This document shows, piece after piece, positions 17,654 through 25,345 of a stretch of DNA of 26,778 nt (its first letter is position 1; each line of letters starts with the position of its first letter). The position numbers and the translations under genes are program-made. This DNA comes from an uncultured Victivallales bacterium (GTDB lineage: Bacteria; Verrucomicrobiota; Lentisphaeria; Oligosphaerales; JAFGRS01), in the NCBI GenBank assembly GCA_903834675.1, contig CAILKC010000553.1:1-26778 (forward strand). Reading direction: 5' to 3'. Under the pieces are notes generated by a model that made no database searches, was not told where the DNA came from, and was given only the letters and a program-made list of their open reading frames with translations.

Positions 17654-17723
17654 GTTTGGAGTCCCCTGCAACGGTCCGCTACGGATCACCTGGAGAACCT
17701 GGATACGAGGGTAGTCTGAAACC

Positions 17724-17750
17724 TGACTGCCTGGGCCCGCGCCGCAGTCA
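17724..17750 (-). terminator. Hairpin overlapping the kinase stop codon
   Basis: TGACTGC and GCAGTCA form a perfect 7-bp stem around a 13-nt loop. The TGA stop of the kinase gene is the first base triplet of the stem on the minus strand. GGTTTC follows, without a run of T. It may reduce read-through into the MscS-FHA gene or protect the kinase message. Confidence 0.35.
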
Positions 17751-19787
17751 CGGCGTGTCCACGCGCAACGCCGTCAAGCGCTCGCGAACCACGTCGGCAT
17801 GGCTGTTTTCCGGGAACCGCGACTGCAGTTGCTCGTAGAGTTCGACCGCGAGCAAGGGTTCAGCGAGCCTACGGTCATACAGCCGGGCCGCCTCATACAG
17901 GGGCTCCGGACCGGCCTCGGGATCCAGTCTGCTCAGTTGCGCCAGGCACTCGGCAGCCAGGCGGTCGTTGCTCATCTCGGGCGGGGAGCAGACGGTGATG
18001 ATGAGGCGCAGCGCCGCCAGCGCGTGCGGGGTGCCTGCGTACCGAGCCTGTACGGCCTGCAACTCGGTGACCAGACGCTGCTGGATACCGGCGGGGTAAC
18101 TTCGCGTAGCGGTGACCTTCTTGACCGCCCGGATAACTTTGCCGATGACTGCCGTACCCTTGCTGACATCGGAGGCTGCCAGCTCCCATTCCGTGCGGAT
18201 CTTACCGAGAAGCGCGTCGGGAACGCGCGGCGAGGTGGGATAGACGCGGACCAGCTTCTCGTACTCGGTCACGGCACGCTCTCGATCCCCCATGTCGCGA
18301 CACACCCCCGCGAGGGTGAACTGCGCCTCGGGTGACAGCGCGTCTCCGGGGTCATGCTGGCCAGCCATGGCAACAAGGATGGGAATCGCCTGCTCGTACT
18401 TGCCGCTGCCTATGAGTCCGCGGGCCCGCGCAAAGTCGGCCTCCTGCCGCGTTGCCACCGCCCGTGGCTCGACGACAGTTGCCGACGGTTTGGCCACAGG
18501 AGAGGATACCGGCGCCGGAGAAGACGGCCTGACGGGCGCAACCGTCGGCGCCGCCCCCTGGACGGTCGGAGTCCTGGCTCCGGCCCCAGGCGCCATGGCG
18601 ACCGGCTCAACCGCGACGGGACTGGCCTTGGGCGCCGTCGCGACCGGCTCAACCGCGACGGGACTGGCCTTGGGCGCCATGGCGACCGGCTCAACCACGG
18701 CGGGACTGGACCCGGCCTTGGGCGCCGTCGCGACCGGCTCAACCGGGGCAGCAAGCGCGACCGGAGCCGACAACCCGGCGGTGGCCGCCAAAGGGGAGGG
18801 AGGCGCAGCTTCCGCTGCACTGGCAGGCTTGCCTTGATCTCCGCGCCCCCGAACCATGAGCACGGCCACAATCGCCAAACCGGCCAGGACAGCAAGGCCC
18901 GCAACCGCGGCATACAGGCGCTGCGGCGCGGTAAGCGAAAGACGGCCGCGGCGACCGCTCGTCGAGTCATGCCCAGCGCCGGAGGAGCCCGCCAAGCGCA
19001 GCAAGTCGCTACGGATCTCGGCCGCACTCTGGTAACGGTCATCAGGCGCTTCCGCGAGGCACTTCGTGACGATGTCGTCGAGGCCGATCGGCAAATCCGA
19101 ACGGAGAAAACTCGGTAGCTTGAAGTGCCCGAGCGGCAGCTTGCCCGTGAGCATCTGGTAGAGAATGACGCCGAAAGAGAAAATGTCGGTTCGATGGTCG
19201 ACCCTGTGGGCGTCAAGGCGCTGCTCCGGAGACATGTAGTTCATCGTCCCGATACTGGTGTTGTCCAGGGTCAAGGTGGCAAGACCCGCAGTGTTGGTCT
19301 CAAGCTGGGCAATCCCAAAATCGGTAATCTTCGGGCGCCGGGTTCGCATCTCGATCAGGATGTTGGAGGGCTTGAGGTCACGATGCACAACCCCGACGCT
19401 GTGGGCATAGTCAAGGGCGTCGCAGATCTGTGCCGACCAGTCCAGAACATCACGCAGGGGCACCGCGCCCGCGGCGAGACGCGTGTCAAGTCCGCCGCCG
19501 TCAATGTGTTCCATCACGATGTAGAGAGTGTTGCCATCTCGACCCCGGTCGATGACCTGGACCAGGTTGGGGTGACTCAACTGCGCGATGATGGTGCCTT
19601 CGCGCTCAAAACGGGCTAGCAACTCGGGTTTGGCGGCAAACGGCTCCGGCAGAACCTTGATGGCCACCGTGCGGTTGAGCGACGGCTGGATGCCCTGGTA
19701 GACGACGGCCATGCCACCGCGTCCAATCTCGCCGCGGATCTCGTACGGCCCTAGTTTCGTGGGTTGAGGGCTGGTGTCGATATCCAT
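17748..19787 (-). CDS. Membrane-anchored Ser/Thr protein kinase (PknB/Hanks type) with TPR-like extracytoplasmic domain
   Basis: This 679-aa protein has an N-terminal kinase domain at about 14-265: glycine loop IGRGGMAVVY (21-30), VAIK with Lys44, Glu63, catalytic HRDLKPSN (135-142), DFG at 156-158, an activation loop with several Thr, and SPEQ (186-189) in place of APE. All catalytic residues are present, so it should be active. A transmembrane helix (about 291-313) separates it from a Pro/Ala/Val-rich linker (about 320-445) containing repeated PVA(T/M)APKASP units. The C-terminal ~230 residues are helical with TPR-like repeats (GKYEQAIPILVAMAG; GDRERAVTEYEKLVRVYP; AVELYEQLQSRFPEN) and are predicted outside the membrane. 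It is upstream of the MscS-FHA gene on the same strand. Its start has only a weak ribosome site, and its long leader holds the palindromic element at 19928-20231. Confidence 0.92.
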   Translation of the reverse strand: MDIDTSPQPTKLGPYEIRGEIGRGGMAVVYQGIQPSLNRTVAIKVLPEPFAAKPELLARFEREGTIIAQLSHPNLVQVIDRGRDGNTLYIVMEHIDGGGLDTRLAAGAVPLRDVLDWSAQICDALDYAHSVGVVHRDLKPSNILIEMRTRRPKITDFGIAQLETNTAGLATLTLDNTSIGTMNYMSPEQRLDAHRVDHRTDIFSFGVILYQMLTGKLPLGHFKLPSFLRSDLPIGLDDIVTKCLAEAPDDRYQSAAEIRSDLLRLAGSSGAGHDSTSGRRGRLSLTAPQRLYAAVAGLAVLAGLAIVAVLMVRGRGDQGKPASAAEAAPPSPLAATAGLSAPVALAAPVEPVATAPKAGSSPAVVEPVAMAPKASPVAVEPVATAPKASPVAVEPVAMAPGAGARTPTVQGAAPTVAPVRPSSPAPVSSPVAKPSATVVEPRAVATRQEADFARARGLIGSGKYEQAIPILVAMAGQHDPGDALSPEAQFTLAGVCRDMGDRERAVTEYEKLVRVYPTSPRVPDALLGKIRTEWELAASDVSKGTAVIGKVIRAVKKVTATRSYPAGIQQRLVTELQAVQARYAGTPHALAALRLIITVCSPPEMSNDRLAAECLAQLSRLDPEAGPEPLYEAARLYDRRLAEPLLAVELYEQLQSRFPENSHADVVRERLTALRVDTP
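18592..18750. repeat. 42-48-bp tandem repeat within the kinase linker
   Basis: Units start at 18592 (42 bp), 18634 (42 bp), 18676 (48 bp, with a 6-bp insertion) and 18724 (partial). The first two differ at only a few positions near their starts. They encode the alternating EPVAMAP/EPVATAP modules of the linker. The near identity at DNA level suggests recent expansion. Confidence 0.85.
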
Positions 19788-19927
19788 GTCGCCGGCCTAT
19801 CTATCTGCAACAGGTGCGCTACATCCGCCCAAGGCGGAAGCTCAGGACTATAGCCCGCGGGTCCGCCCGTACAACGGCAGACAAGCGCTAGGACCTGACG
19901 GGCGCAGGTCAGTTCCGTAGGGGGGTG

Positions 19928-19984
19928 CTTGTATGAGAACCGCAGAGGGTCGGGGGGCAACGGCGGTTCTCCTATCGGTATGCC
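19928..19984. repeat. Hairpin module, copy 1 (upstream of the kinase)
   Basis: CTTGTATGAGA (19928-19938) begins a module whose stem GAGAACCGC (19935-19943) pairs perfectly with GCGGTTCTC (19963-19971). It is followed by CGGTATG (19976-19982). The same head (CTTGTATGAGA) and tail (CGGTATG) flank copy 2 at 20007-20213. The 19788-20282 gap holds no credible gene. Confidence 0.7.
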
Positions 19985-20006
19985 TGGCCCCCGGCCCGGC
20001 TGAACC

Positions 20007-20213
20007 CTTGTATGAGACTTGCAGCAACCTCGTATGACACCAGGCGCTTCCCATTCCGCCCTATGTCCGCTGCGGCGGACATAGGGCGTTGGAGGGCGCC
20101 GCTGCGTCGGCGCCGCGGCGGCCACGCAGGGCCGCCCTCCAGGCGATCCGCCGCGTCCCGGCCGGATCGGCATGGGAACCGCGGCGGCAAGTCTCATAGC
20201 GGTATGTCCGGTC
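20007..20213. ncRNA. Hairpin module, copy 2, enclosing a nested multi-helix palindromic structure (candidate structured RNA or DNA element)
   Basis: The outer stem is TATGAGACTTGC (20011-20022) with GCAAGTCTCATA (20187-20198), 12 of 12 paired. Inside it, 20044-20057 pairs with 20169-20182 through GCG, TTCCCAT and CC blocks with two mismatches. Within that are three hairpins: CGCCCTATGTCCGC with its exact complement (20057-20088, 14 bp, 4-nt loop); GGAGGGCG plus CTGCGT with ACGCAG plus CGCCCTCC (20091-20140); and CGATCCG with CGGATCG (20144-20169). The 3' flank CGGTATG matches copy 1. It lies between the 246-aa gene and the kinase, both on the minus strand, so it would be in the kinase leader. 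Whether it acts as RNA or DNA is not known. Confidence 0.45.
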
Positions 20214-20282
20214 CCAGCCGGGGGCTTGGCTGATCCGCCACGCCAGGGCCAAAAACGAGCCACGACCGTGCCGCCGTACGCA

Positions 20283-21023
20283 TCAGGCCAGCGCGTAGAG
20301 CCGGTTCAAGGCAGCCAACGTGACTCGCTGCGAGTAGTGGTATACCGACGCCGAGGCGTCCGCCGCCGTCGCGGCCTTCCCAACGCCTACCGTCGTCGGC
20401 GCCTCCACCACGAAGTCTGCAAAATGCGGCACGTTGAAGGCCACAAAGGCCAGCGCCAGACAGTCTACCAACCTGGGCTGACGCCGCGCCAGATCGGCAA
20501 AGAGGATCGGCCCCGTATCGACTTGAAAGACCTGCCTCTGGCGCTGGGTATTCATGGTCTTGACGGGGTACTCGACGATCGCCCGAAGCCCCGCTTCGAC
20601 ATTGCAGAACTCCGTCTGGGCGACGATCGGACGCATGGCGTGAGTGGCTCGGATCACGGCCTCTGTGGTGTCCAGTTCCTCGACCGCGGCAGCCTCGACC
20701 AGATGGTACACCTGCCCCGCCCACAGCTCGCTGCTGCGTGAACAGCTCCGGTAGTTCGGATTCAGCCAGGCCTTGCGGCGGTAGATCAGACTGTACTCCG
20801 GGCCGAACACCGGCAGAAAGTCATAGTTATCCTCGTAGAACAGGTTCCGTTCGGCGAACGTGTCCTCGCTCTTGCAGGAGGCACACTGCACGTAGTCCTC
20901 ACTCAGGCCCTTCTGCTCATCGCTGATGCGGAGGCGGGATTCAACCCAGAAGCGCACCTCGTTCTCAGGCCAGCGGCCCAGTACAAAGGACCGCCCATAG
21001 TCCAGGGGTCGCATCATACTCAT
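20283..21023 (-). CDS. Unknown 246-aa protein
   Basis: I do not recognise this protein. It has no signal peptide or membrane helix. A CASC pair (Cys47, Cys50) and a third Cys at 94 could bind a metal, but there is no standard zinc-ribbon layout. Distinctive segments are FGPEYSLIYRRKAWLNPNYR (73-92) and, in the C-terminal half, QVDTGPILFADL followed by FVAFNVPHFADFV. Start ATG 21023 has two AGGAG sites, one 8 nt and one 2 nt upstream. It begins 34 nt after the end of the 734-aa exported protein gene and is probably cotranscribed with it. Confidence 0.7.
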   Translation of the reverse strand: MSMMRPLDYGRSFVLGRWPENEVRFWVESRLRISDEQKGLSEDYVQCASCKSEDTFAERNLFYEDNYDFLPVFGPEYSLIYRRKAWLNPNYRSCSRSSELWAGQVYHLVEAAAVEELDTTEAVIRATHAMRPIVAQTEFCNVEAGLRAIVEYPVKTMNTQRQRQVFQVDTGPILFADLARRQPRLVDCLALAFVAFNVPHFADFVVEAPTTVGVGKAATAADASASVYHYSQRVTLAALNRLYALA

Positions 21024-21057
21024 CTCTCCTGCTCCTGTTCACCCACCTCGCCGACCC

Positions 21058-23262
21058 TCATTCTGCCGGCACTCGCGAGCCGCAATCAGACGCATGCGAG
21101 GCCGAAGCAGACGGTCCCAGCGCCCCCGCGGCGGTCCACCGGACCAGCCGCGAGAGGAAAGCCCGGTGCTCCTCGCCCACTCGACTCCAAAGGAGCCAAT
21201 GCGACGGCACGCCCCAGTCCACCGGGCTGGCCAACACCGCGACCCGGCCTTTGCCATAGGACGACACCAGCAGCGCCGGCGAGGATACCTCGGGCAGCAG
21301 GCCGGCTGGCGTGTGGTAACGCAGCAGGACCTCGGCATCAGCCCTCGGCGTCAGCACCTGCAGCACGCCCACGTCCTGGCGGGACTCCGGGAACCACGAC
21401 ACCCCGTCGAGCACCGGATGATCCGAGGCTGCCTCGAGTTGGTAGCGGCGGCGCCAGGCCCCGACGAACTCCCGCGTCCCGTCGCGCGGCCCGGCTCCCA
21501 GTCGGAGGCTCGCCCCCGCCGACAGCAGCGGCAGAAGATCGGTGAACTCGAACGCGAGCGGCTCGATCGGGCCACACACGATCAGCCCGCCGCCGCCTTG
21601 GACGAACCCCTCGAGCTGACGCAGAACCTCCACCGACAACCCCCGCATCCCGGCAAACACCACCAGGGCGGGCAGCGGCTGGCCCGCGGCCAGCAGGCCC
21701 TCCCGGTCAAGACGCAGCGTCGGCGTGAAGCCGGCCGTACGCAGGTACTCGAGCAGGTACCCGGCGGCACGCGAAGGAACCAGGGCGCCTTGGGCGTCCC
21801 GCTCGAAGGGCCCAAGCACCCAGGCGCCGGCGCCGTTGGCATGCTCGGGGAGCCCGCGGCTCTCGGCGGACACGGGCCGAAGGGTCAGCCAACCGGTCCG
21901 CGTCGCGGCTGCGACTGATCCCGCGGCAGCGTCGAGCGTCAGGCGCACGCCAACCCGCGCCGGCAGACCACCGCCCAGATCATCCAGACGCAGCGCCACA
22001 GGCTGCCCCGGTCCGGCGCAGGGAATGGCGTACACCGACGAACGTTCCGCTCCGGTCGCTAGCCGTACATCGACCTGCAACGTGCCGTTGCGAACGTCAC
22101 GGAATGGCAGCACATTCAGAGTCACAACCGCAGGGCTGTCCTCGGTCGCCGGCGCCACCGAAGCACTGTACGCCGCCACCCCATCGTGCGTGTCCAGCCG
22201 ATCCAGGCCAGCGCCACACGCCAAAGTCTCCAGCCAACGCTCCTCCCGCCCAGGCTCCAGGTCAATGAGGCGAAACGCTTCCAGCGAGTAGGTCGGGGCG
22301 TAGGTCCAGACCCGAAAGAAGGCCGGAATCTCGGGCAGGACGGTAAGAAACACATCAGCCCCATCGTGGTTGCCGCAGGCGTACCAGGCGTCGCCAACCA
22401 AGTCCCCATCGAGGGGTCCCCAGTACCCCGTGCCGGGCAGGGCGCCGATCGCGCAGGCCTCCACGTCGAGTTCCGGCCGGGGCTGCCCAGGCGGACCCCG
22501 ACGCAGGGGCACGGCCCCCCAGCAGTGCTCGTCGTAGGCGCCCCCACGCCCCTGCCCCCAGAAGGCGTGCGTATACCACGTGCTGGCCAGTTCACGGCTG
22601 CCGGTATTCGCCAGCGTGCGCTCGACCAGGAGCCGCGAGTCCCCGGGCATCAGGGTCAGGCTTTTGCGATAACGGTAGCCATAGCCGTCTTCAGGGTTCA
22701 GCGTCTGCGTGAAGGTGACCCTCTGGCCACCGCCCGAAACCTCCTCAACTTCAGTTTCCCACTGCCCTGCGTCGAGGAGCTTTAGGGAGTCGCGAAAACA
22801 CCACCCCCGACCTTCGCAGAGCCCCACCCCAAGCTTCAGGCAACGCCACACCCCAGGGCTGACCTCGCGAAGGCGCACCGCCTGCTCGAATTCTTCCGGG
22901 ATACCGCGCCAGGCCTCGCCGCCGAAAAAGGTCTTGGCGAACCAGCGTCGGCCGGTCGGCTTGAACACCACGTTGTCGATCCAGCCCGGACCGATGAAAC
23001 GGGTGCCGTAGAGAGCTGGCGCCGGAGGCGACTGCCGCCGCCAAAATCGGCTCCACGACGACGGCACGGCCGGCGTCGGACTCCGGCCGGTCAGGATCTC
23101 CACCCGCACGTAGTCGTTCTCGAGGACGATCTCGGCGACGCCGTCACCGTCCACATCCTCCGACGCCACTCGCACCGCCGACGCCGACATTTCCGCCGAC
23201 GCCGCGGCAGCCCCGGCCACCCAGGCCAGAAGACACCCTGCGAACACCCCACGCGCAATCAT
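21058..23262 (-). CDS. Exported protein with mutarotase-like domain and C-terminal glutamine-amidotransferase-like domain
   Basis: The start at ATG 23262 gives 734 aa with a clear signal peptide (MIARGVFAGCLLAWVAGAAA, cleaved near ASA); AGGAG lies 11 nt upstream. The open frame continues 181 codons further upstream through repeat DNA, and that extension is not credible. After the signal comes DVDGDGVAEI (37-46), a calcium-loop-like motif. A beta-rich region (about 50-370) follows, with RVTFTQTLNP and SLTLMPGDSRLLVERTLANT, resembling galactose-mutarotase-fold proteins that bind carbohydrate. A beta-sandwich-like stretch (about 375-465) comes next. The C-terminal region (about 480-715) looks like a class I glutamine-amidotransferase-like domain (LVVFAGMRGLSVEVLRQLEG, then FVQGGGGLIVCGP, and SYGKGRVAVLASPVDW). 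No catalytic Cys-His pair was verified. A role in periplasmic or surface carbohydrate handling is inferred. Confidence 0.75.
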   Translation of the reverse strand: MIARGVFAGCLLAWVAGAAAASAEMSASAVRVASEDVDGDGVAEIVLENDYVRVEILTGRSPTPAVPSSWSRFWRRQSPPAPALYGTRFIGPGWIDNVVFKPTGRRWFAKTFFGGEAWRGIPEEFEQAVRLREVSPGVWRCLKLGVGLCEGRGWCFRDSLKLLDAGQWETEVEEVSGGGQRVTFTQTLNPEDGYGYRYRKSLTLMPGDSRLLVERTLANTGSRELASTWYTHAFWGQGRGGAYDEHCWGAVPLRRGPPGQPRPELDVEACAIGALPGTGYWGPLDGDLVGDAWYACGNHDGADVFLTVLPEIPAFFRVWTYAPTYSLEAFRLIDLEPGREERWLETLACGAGLDRLDTHDGVAAYSASVAPATEDSPAVVTLNVLPFRDVRNGTLQVDVRLATGAERSSVYAIPCAGPGQPVALRLDDLGGGLPARVGVRLTLDAAAGSVAAATRTGWLTLRPVSAESRGLPEHANGAGAWVLGPFERDAQGALVPSRAAGYLLEYLRTAGFTPTLRLDREGLLAAGQPLPALVVFAGMRGLSVEVLRQLEGFVQGGGGLIVCGPIEPLAFEFTDLLPLLSAGASLRLGAGPRDGTREFVGAWRRRYQLEAASDHPVLDGVSWFPESRQDVGVLQVLTPRADAEVLLRYHTPAGLLPEVSSPALLVSSYGKGRVAVLASPVDWGVPSHWLLWSRVGEEHRAFLSRLVRWTAAGALGPSASASHASDCGSRVPAE

Positions 23263-23532
23263 TATGAATAAGGCTCCTGGACGAACCACAGGCCCCGGTA
23301 GCAGCGCCTCCCAGCACGCTTGCCCCACGCCGTCCTGAGCCAAGCAGCGCCGAACCGGCGCTCGTGCCCAAAAACCGTGGGCCCGTCGAACCCGCATGAA
23401 CGTCCCCGTTACGCCCGTAATGTGCGCCCTGCGGCGGCGAGATTCAACGCCAGGCGCCGCAGGCCCATGTCTGGTCCAAGAAAGAGACCCCCGCTGGATC
23501 CGGCAGGCGTCCGCCGATGACCCCGCTTGCCA

Positions 23533-23694
23533 CCCTGGAGCCCGCGATGCCCAGCCCGTTTCGGGCGGGTTCGCGGTATCCCGCCGCTGCCCTGGAGCCC
23601 GCGATGCCCAGCCCGCTCCGGGCGGGTTCGCGGTATCCCGCCGCCCTGGAGCCCGCGGTGCCCAGCCCGCTCCGGGCGGGTTCGCGGTATCCCC
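23533..23694. repeat. Dispersed palindromic repeat, three tandem units (copies B1-B3)
   Basis: Units begin at CCCTGGAG at 23533, 23590 and 23644 (57 bp, 54 bp and partial). Each contains a hairpin: CCGCGA outside, CCC, then GCCCG-loop-CGGGC, GGG and TCGCGG. The loop is TTT in unit 1 and CTC in units 2 and 3, while the inner stem is unchanged. Unit 3 has a G-T change in the outer stem. It lies in the 657-bp gap between the divergent 734-aa gene and tatA. Nothing else in this gap looks like a gene. Confidence 0.85.
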
Positions 23695-23745
23695 AGAGAC
23701 GGCGGAAGCCTCGGCAGGGCCGAGGCGGACCGCCGACTCCAGTGC

Positions 23746-23772
23746 GCCTACCACCCGGAAAAAGAAACAGCC
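23746..23772. repeat. Repeat tail shared with copy C
   Basis: GCCTACC-x-C followed by GGAAAAAGA matches 26618-26638 at nearly every position. It shows that the repeat unit extends beyond the palindromic core. Confidence 0.5.
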
Positions 23773-23919
23773 ACGCCGCGGTCGCGGAACGCGACCCAAC
23801 CGCAAGCGTGACCGCTATCTTGAAACAGCCATGCCCATCTGACGCCTGGCGTTGAAAAGCAGCGTCTCCACGGGCATATTGTCACTGTACTTGTAACCTT
23901 CGCAACCAGGAGCACCGCC

Positions 23920-24177
23920 ATGTTTGGAGTGGGCGCACCAGAGTTATTCCTCATTTTCTTGATTGTGTTGCTCGTGTTCGGCGCCAAGCGCCTCCCGGAG
24001 ATAGCCCGGTCCCTTGGCAAGGCGACTCAGGAGTTCAAGCGCGCCAAGAACGAGTTTTCGAACATCGCCAACGAGGTACCGTCCGAGCCCCCCGCCGCGA
24101 CACCCCCAGCGCCTGGCTCCGCGCCAACGGCCGCGCCAGCTCCGCCGAAGCCCGGCCCGGCCGCTCCCCGGCAGTGA
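23920..24177 (+). CDS. tatA: Sec-independent protein translocase TatA/TatB-type subunit
   Basis: This 85-aa membrane protein forms the pore-like component of the twin-arginine pathway, which exports folded proteins. It has a short N-terminus with Glu8, a transmembrane helix (about 7-21), the hinge FGAKRLPEIARSLGKA (20-35), and an amphipathic helix with FKRAKNEF, the hallmarks of TatA. The last ~35 residues are a Pro/Ala tail. AGGAG lies 7 nt before the ATG. tatC follows after 27 nt. Only one TatA/B-like gene is visible, so it may serve both roles or a separate tatB may lie elsewhere. Confidence 0.93.
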   Translation: MFGVGAPELFLIFLIVLLVFGAKRLPEIARSLGKATQEFKRAKNEFSNIANEVPSEPPAATPPAPGSAPTAAPAPPKPGPAAPRQ

Positions 24178-24190
24178 CCCGGCCGGGTCA
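24175..24190. other. 16-bp perfect palindrome at the tatA stop codon
   Basis: TGACCCGGCCGGGTCA is identical to its reverse complement and begins with the tatA TGA. As RNA it can form a 6-bp stem with a 4-nt loop. It lies between tatA and tatC and could lower tatC expression relative to tatA, or be an operator. It has no T tract. Confidence 0.5.
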
Positions 24191-24204
24191 GCCACAACTC
24201 GGGT

Positions 24205-25332
24205 TTGAGTGTGCCTTCCCTTAGCACGGCTCCAGATATTGACGATACCAAGCTCTCCATCCTCGATCACCTCGAGGAACTACGGGGACGCTTGATCAAG
24301 AGCCTTGCCTGCATCGCGGTCCTGTTTCCCCTCTGCTGGTACTTCTGCGCGGACGTTCTTCAGTGGTTTCTCGAGGTCATTTGCGTTGACCTGCCCAAGG
24401 TGCAGACGCTGCAGGTCATGGAGCTGTTCTTCACCGAGATGAAGCTCAGCTTCTTCATGGCGCTCATCCTGGCCTACCCGTTTCTGGCGTTCCAGTTGTG
24501 GCGGTTCATCGCCCCCGGGTTATACCGTCACGAGCGTCAGTACGTCTTGCGCTTCGTTCTGGCCAGCACCGCGCTGTTTGTTGTGGGAGCCGAGATCGCC
24601 TTGCTGTACGTCTTCCCGCGGGTGCTGCAATTTGGGGCCAGCCTGGCCACCGGTAAGATCGAGATGACGCCGCAACTCAGCAGCGTCATCAGCCTGGCGT
24701 CCATGCTGATGCTGGGGTTTGGGGTGATGTTCCAGTCACCCATCGTCGTCTACCTGCTCGCGATCACCGGCCTGGTCTCGGTGGCGGCCATGCGCAAAGC
24801 CCGCCCGCTGGTCGTCATCGCCATCTTCACGCTGGCCGCCATCCTGACGCCGACCCCCGATGTGGTCACCCAGTGTGCTCTGGCCATCCCGTCGCTCCTG
24901 CTGTTTGAAGTCAGCCTCATCTTCACCGATGTGGCGGTCCGCCGTAAGCGTCGCCGGGAACAGGCCAAAGAGGAGCGCGATGGCGTCCAGACGCCTGAGA
25001 CCGTGGAGCCCCCTGCTCCGCCCACCCCGCCGACGCCGCCGACCAGTCAGCTTCAGCCCCTGGCCTCAGCCGCCGCTGCGGACGTGACGGCGCCGGTCAG
25101 CTCGCCTCCCGGCCTCGAACCGGAGAGCGAGACAGCGGATCTCGCTACGGCCCGACCCGACGATGTCCCCAACCCGGAAGTCTCGGCAGAACCCACCGGT
25201 CAACCGAGTTGGGAGCGCTGGTATGGCAACCTCAACCCGGGGCTGCCGCCGGTTGCCACCCCTGCCCCGCTGCCGTCGCTGACGACGGCCACGGTCGACG
25301 ACGATGGCCCGGTCGGTTCCGGGCAGGTATGA
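24205..25332 (+). CDS. tatC: Sec-independent protein translocase TatC with long C-terminal extension
   Basis: TatC is the multispanning receptor for twin-arginine signal peptides. Conserved features are DHLEELRGRL (21-30), ELFFTEMKLSFF (73-84), the WRFIAPGLYRHE stretch (99-110), and six predicted helices up to about residue 245. GFGVMFQSP (171-179) has Gln where E. coli has Glu170. Beyond the RRKRRREQ stretch is an extra ~120-residue, Pro/Ala/Thr-rich tail predicted to be cytoplasmic and disordered; usual TatC proteins end near 250-260 aa. The start is uncertain: TTG at 24205 or GTG at 24211, neither with a strong Shine-Dalgarno. It is in an operon with tatA and the SGNH hydrolase gene, 13 nt downstream. 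Confidence 0.93.
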   Translation: MSVPSLSTAPDIDDTKLSILDHLEELRGRLIKSLACIAVLFPLCWYFCADVLQWFLEVICVDLPKVQTLQVMELFFTEMKLSFFMALILAYPFLAFQLWRFIAPGLYRHERQYVLRFVLASTALFVVGAEIALLYVFPRVLQFGASLATGKIEMTPQLSSVISLASMLMLGFGVMFQSPIVVYLLAITGLVSVAAMRKARPLVVIAIFTLAAILTPTPDVVTQCALAIPSLLLFEVSLIFTDVAVRRKRRREQAKEERDGVQTPETVEPPAPPTPPTPPTSQLQPLASAAAADVTAPVSSPPGLEPESETADLATARPDDVPNPEVSAEPTGQPSWERWYGNLNPGLPPVATPAPLPSLTTATVDDDGPVGSGQV

Positions 25333-25345
25333 AATGAGGTCATCG

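Noticed and set aside
19848..20263. Short frames in the gap upstream of the kinase
   Set aside because: They cross the nested palindromes, overlap each other on both strands and lack ribosome sites.
23533..23694. Possible CRISPR array
   Set aside because: Units abut without unique spacers, only three are present, and no cas gene is nearby.
23263..23805. Upstream extension of the 734-aa exported protein by 181 codons
   Set aside because: The extension runs through the palindromic repeats, giving repetitive protein, and would bury the signal peptide.
23396..23855. Several plus-strand frames with repeated Gly/Arg/Ala-rich protein
   Set aside because: They are translations of the tandem DNA repeat in different frames, with no ribosome site or domain.
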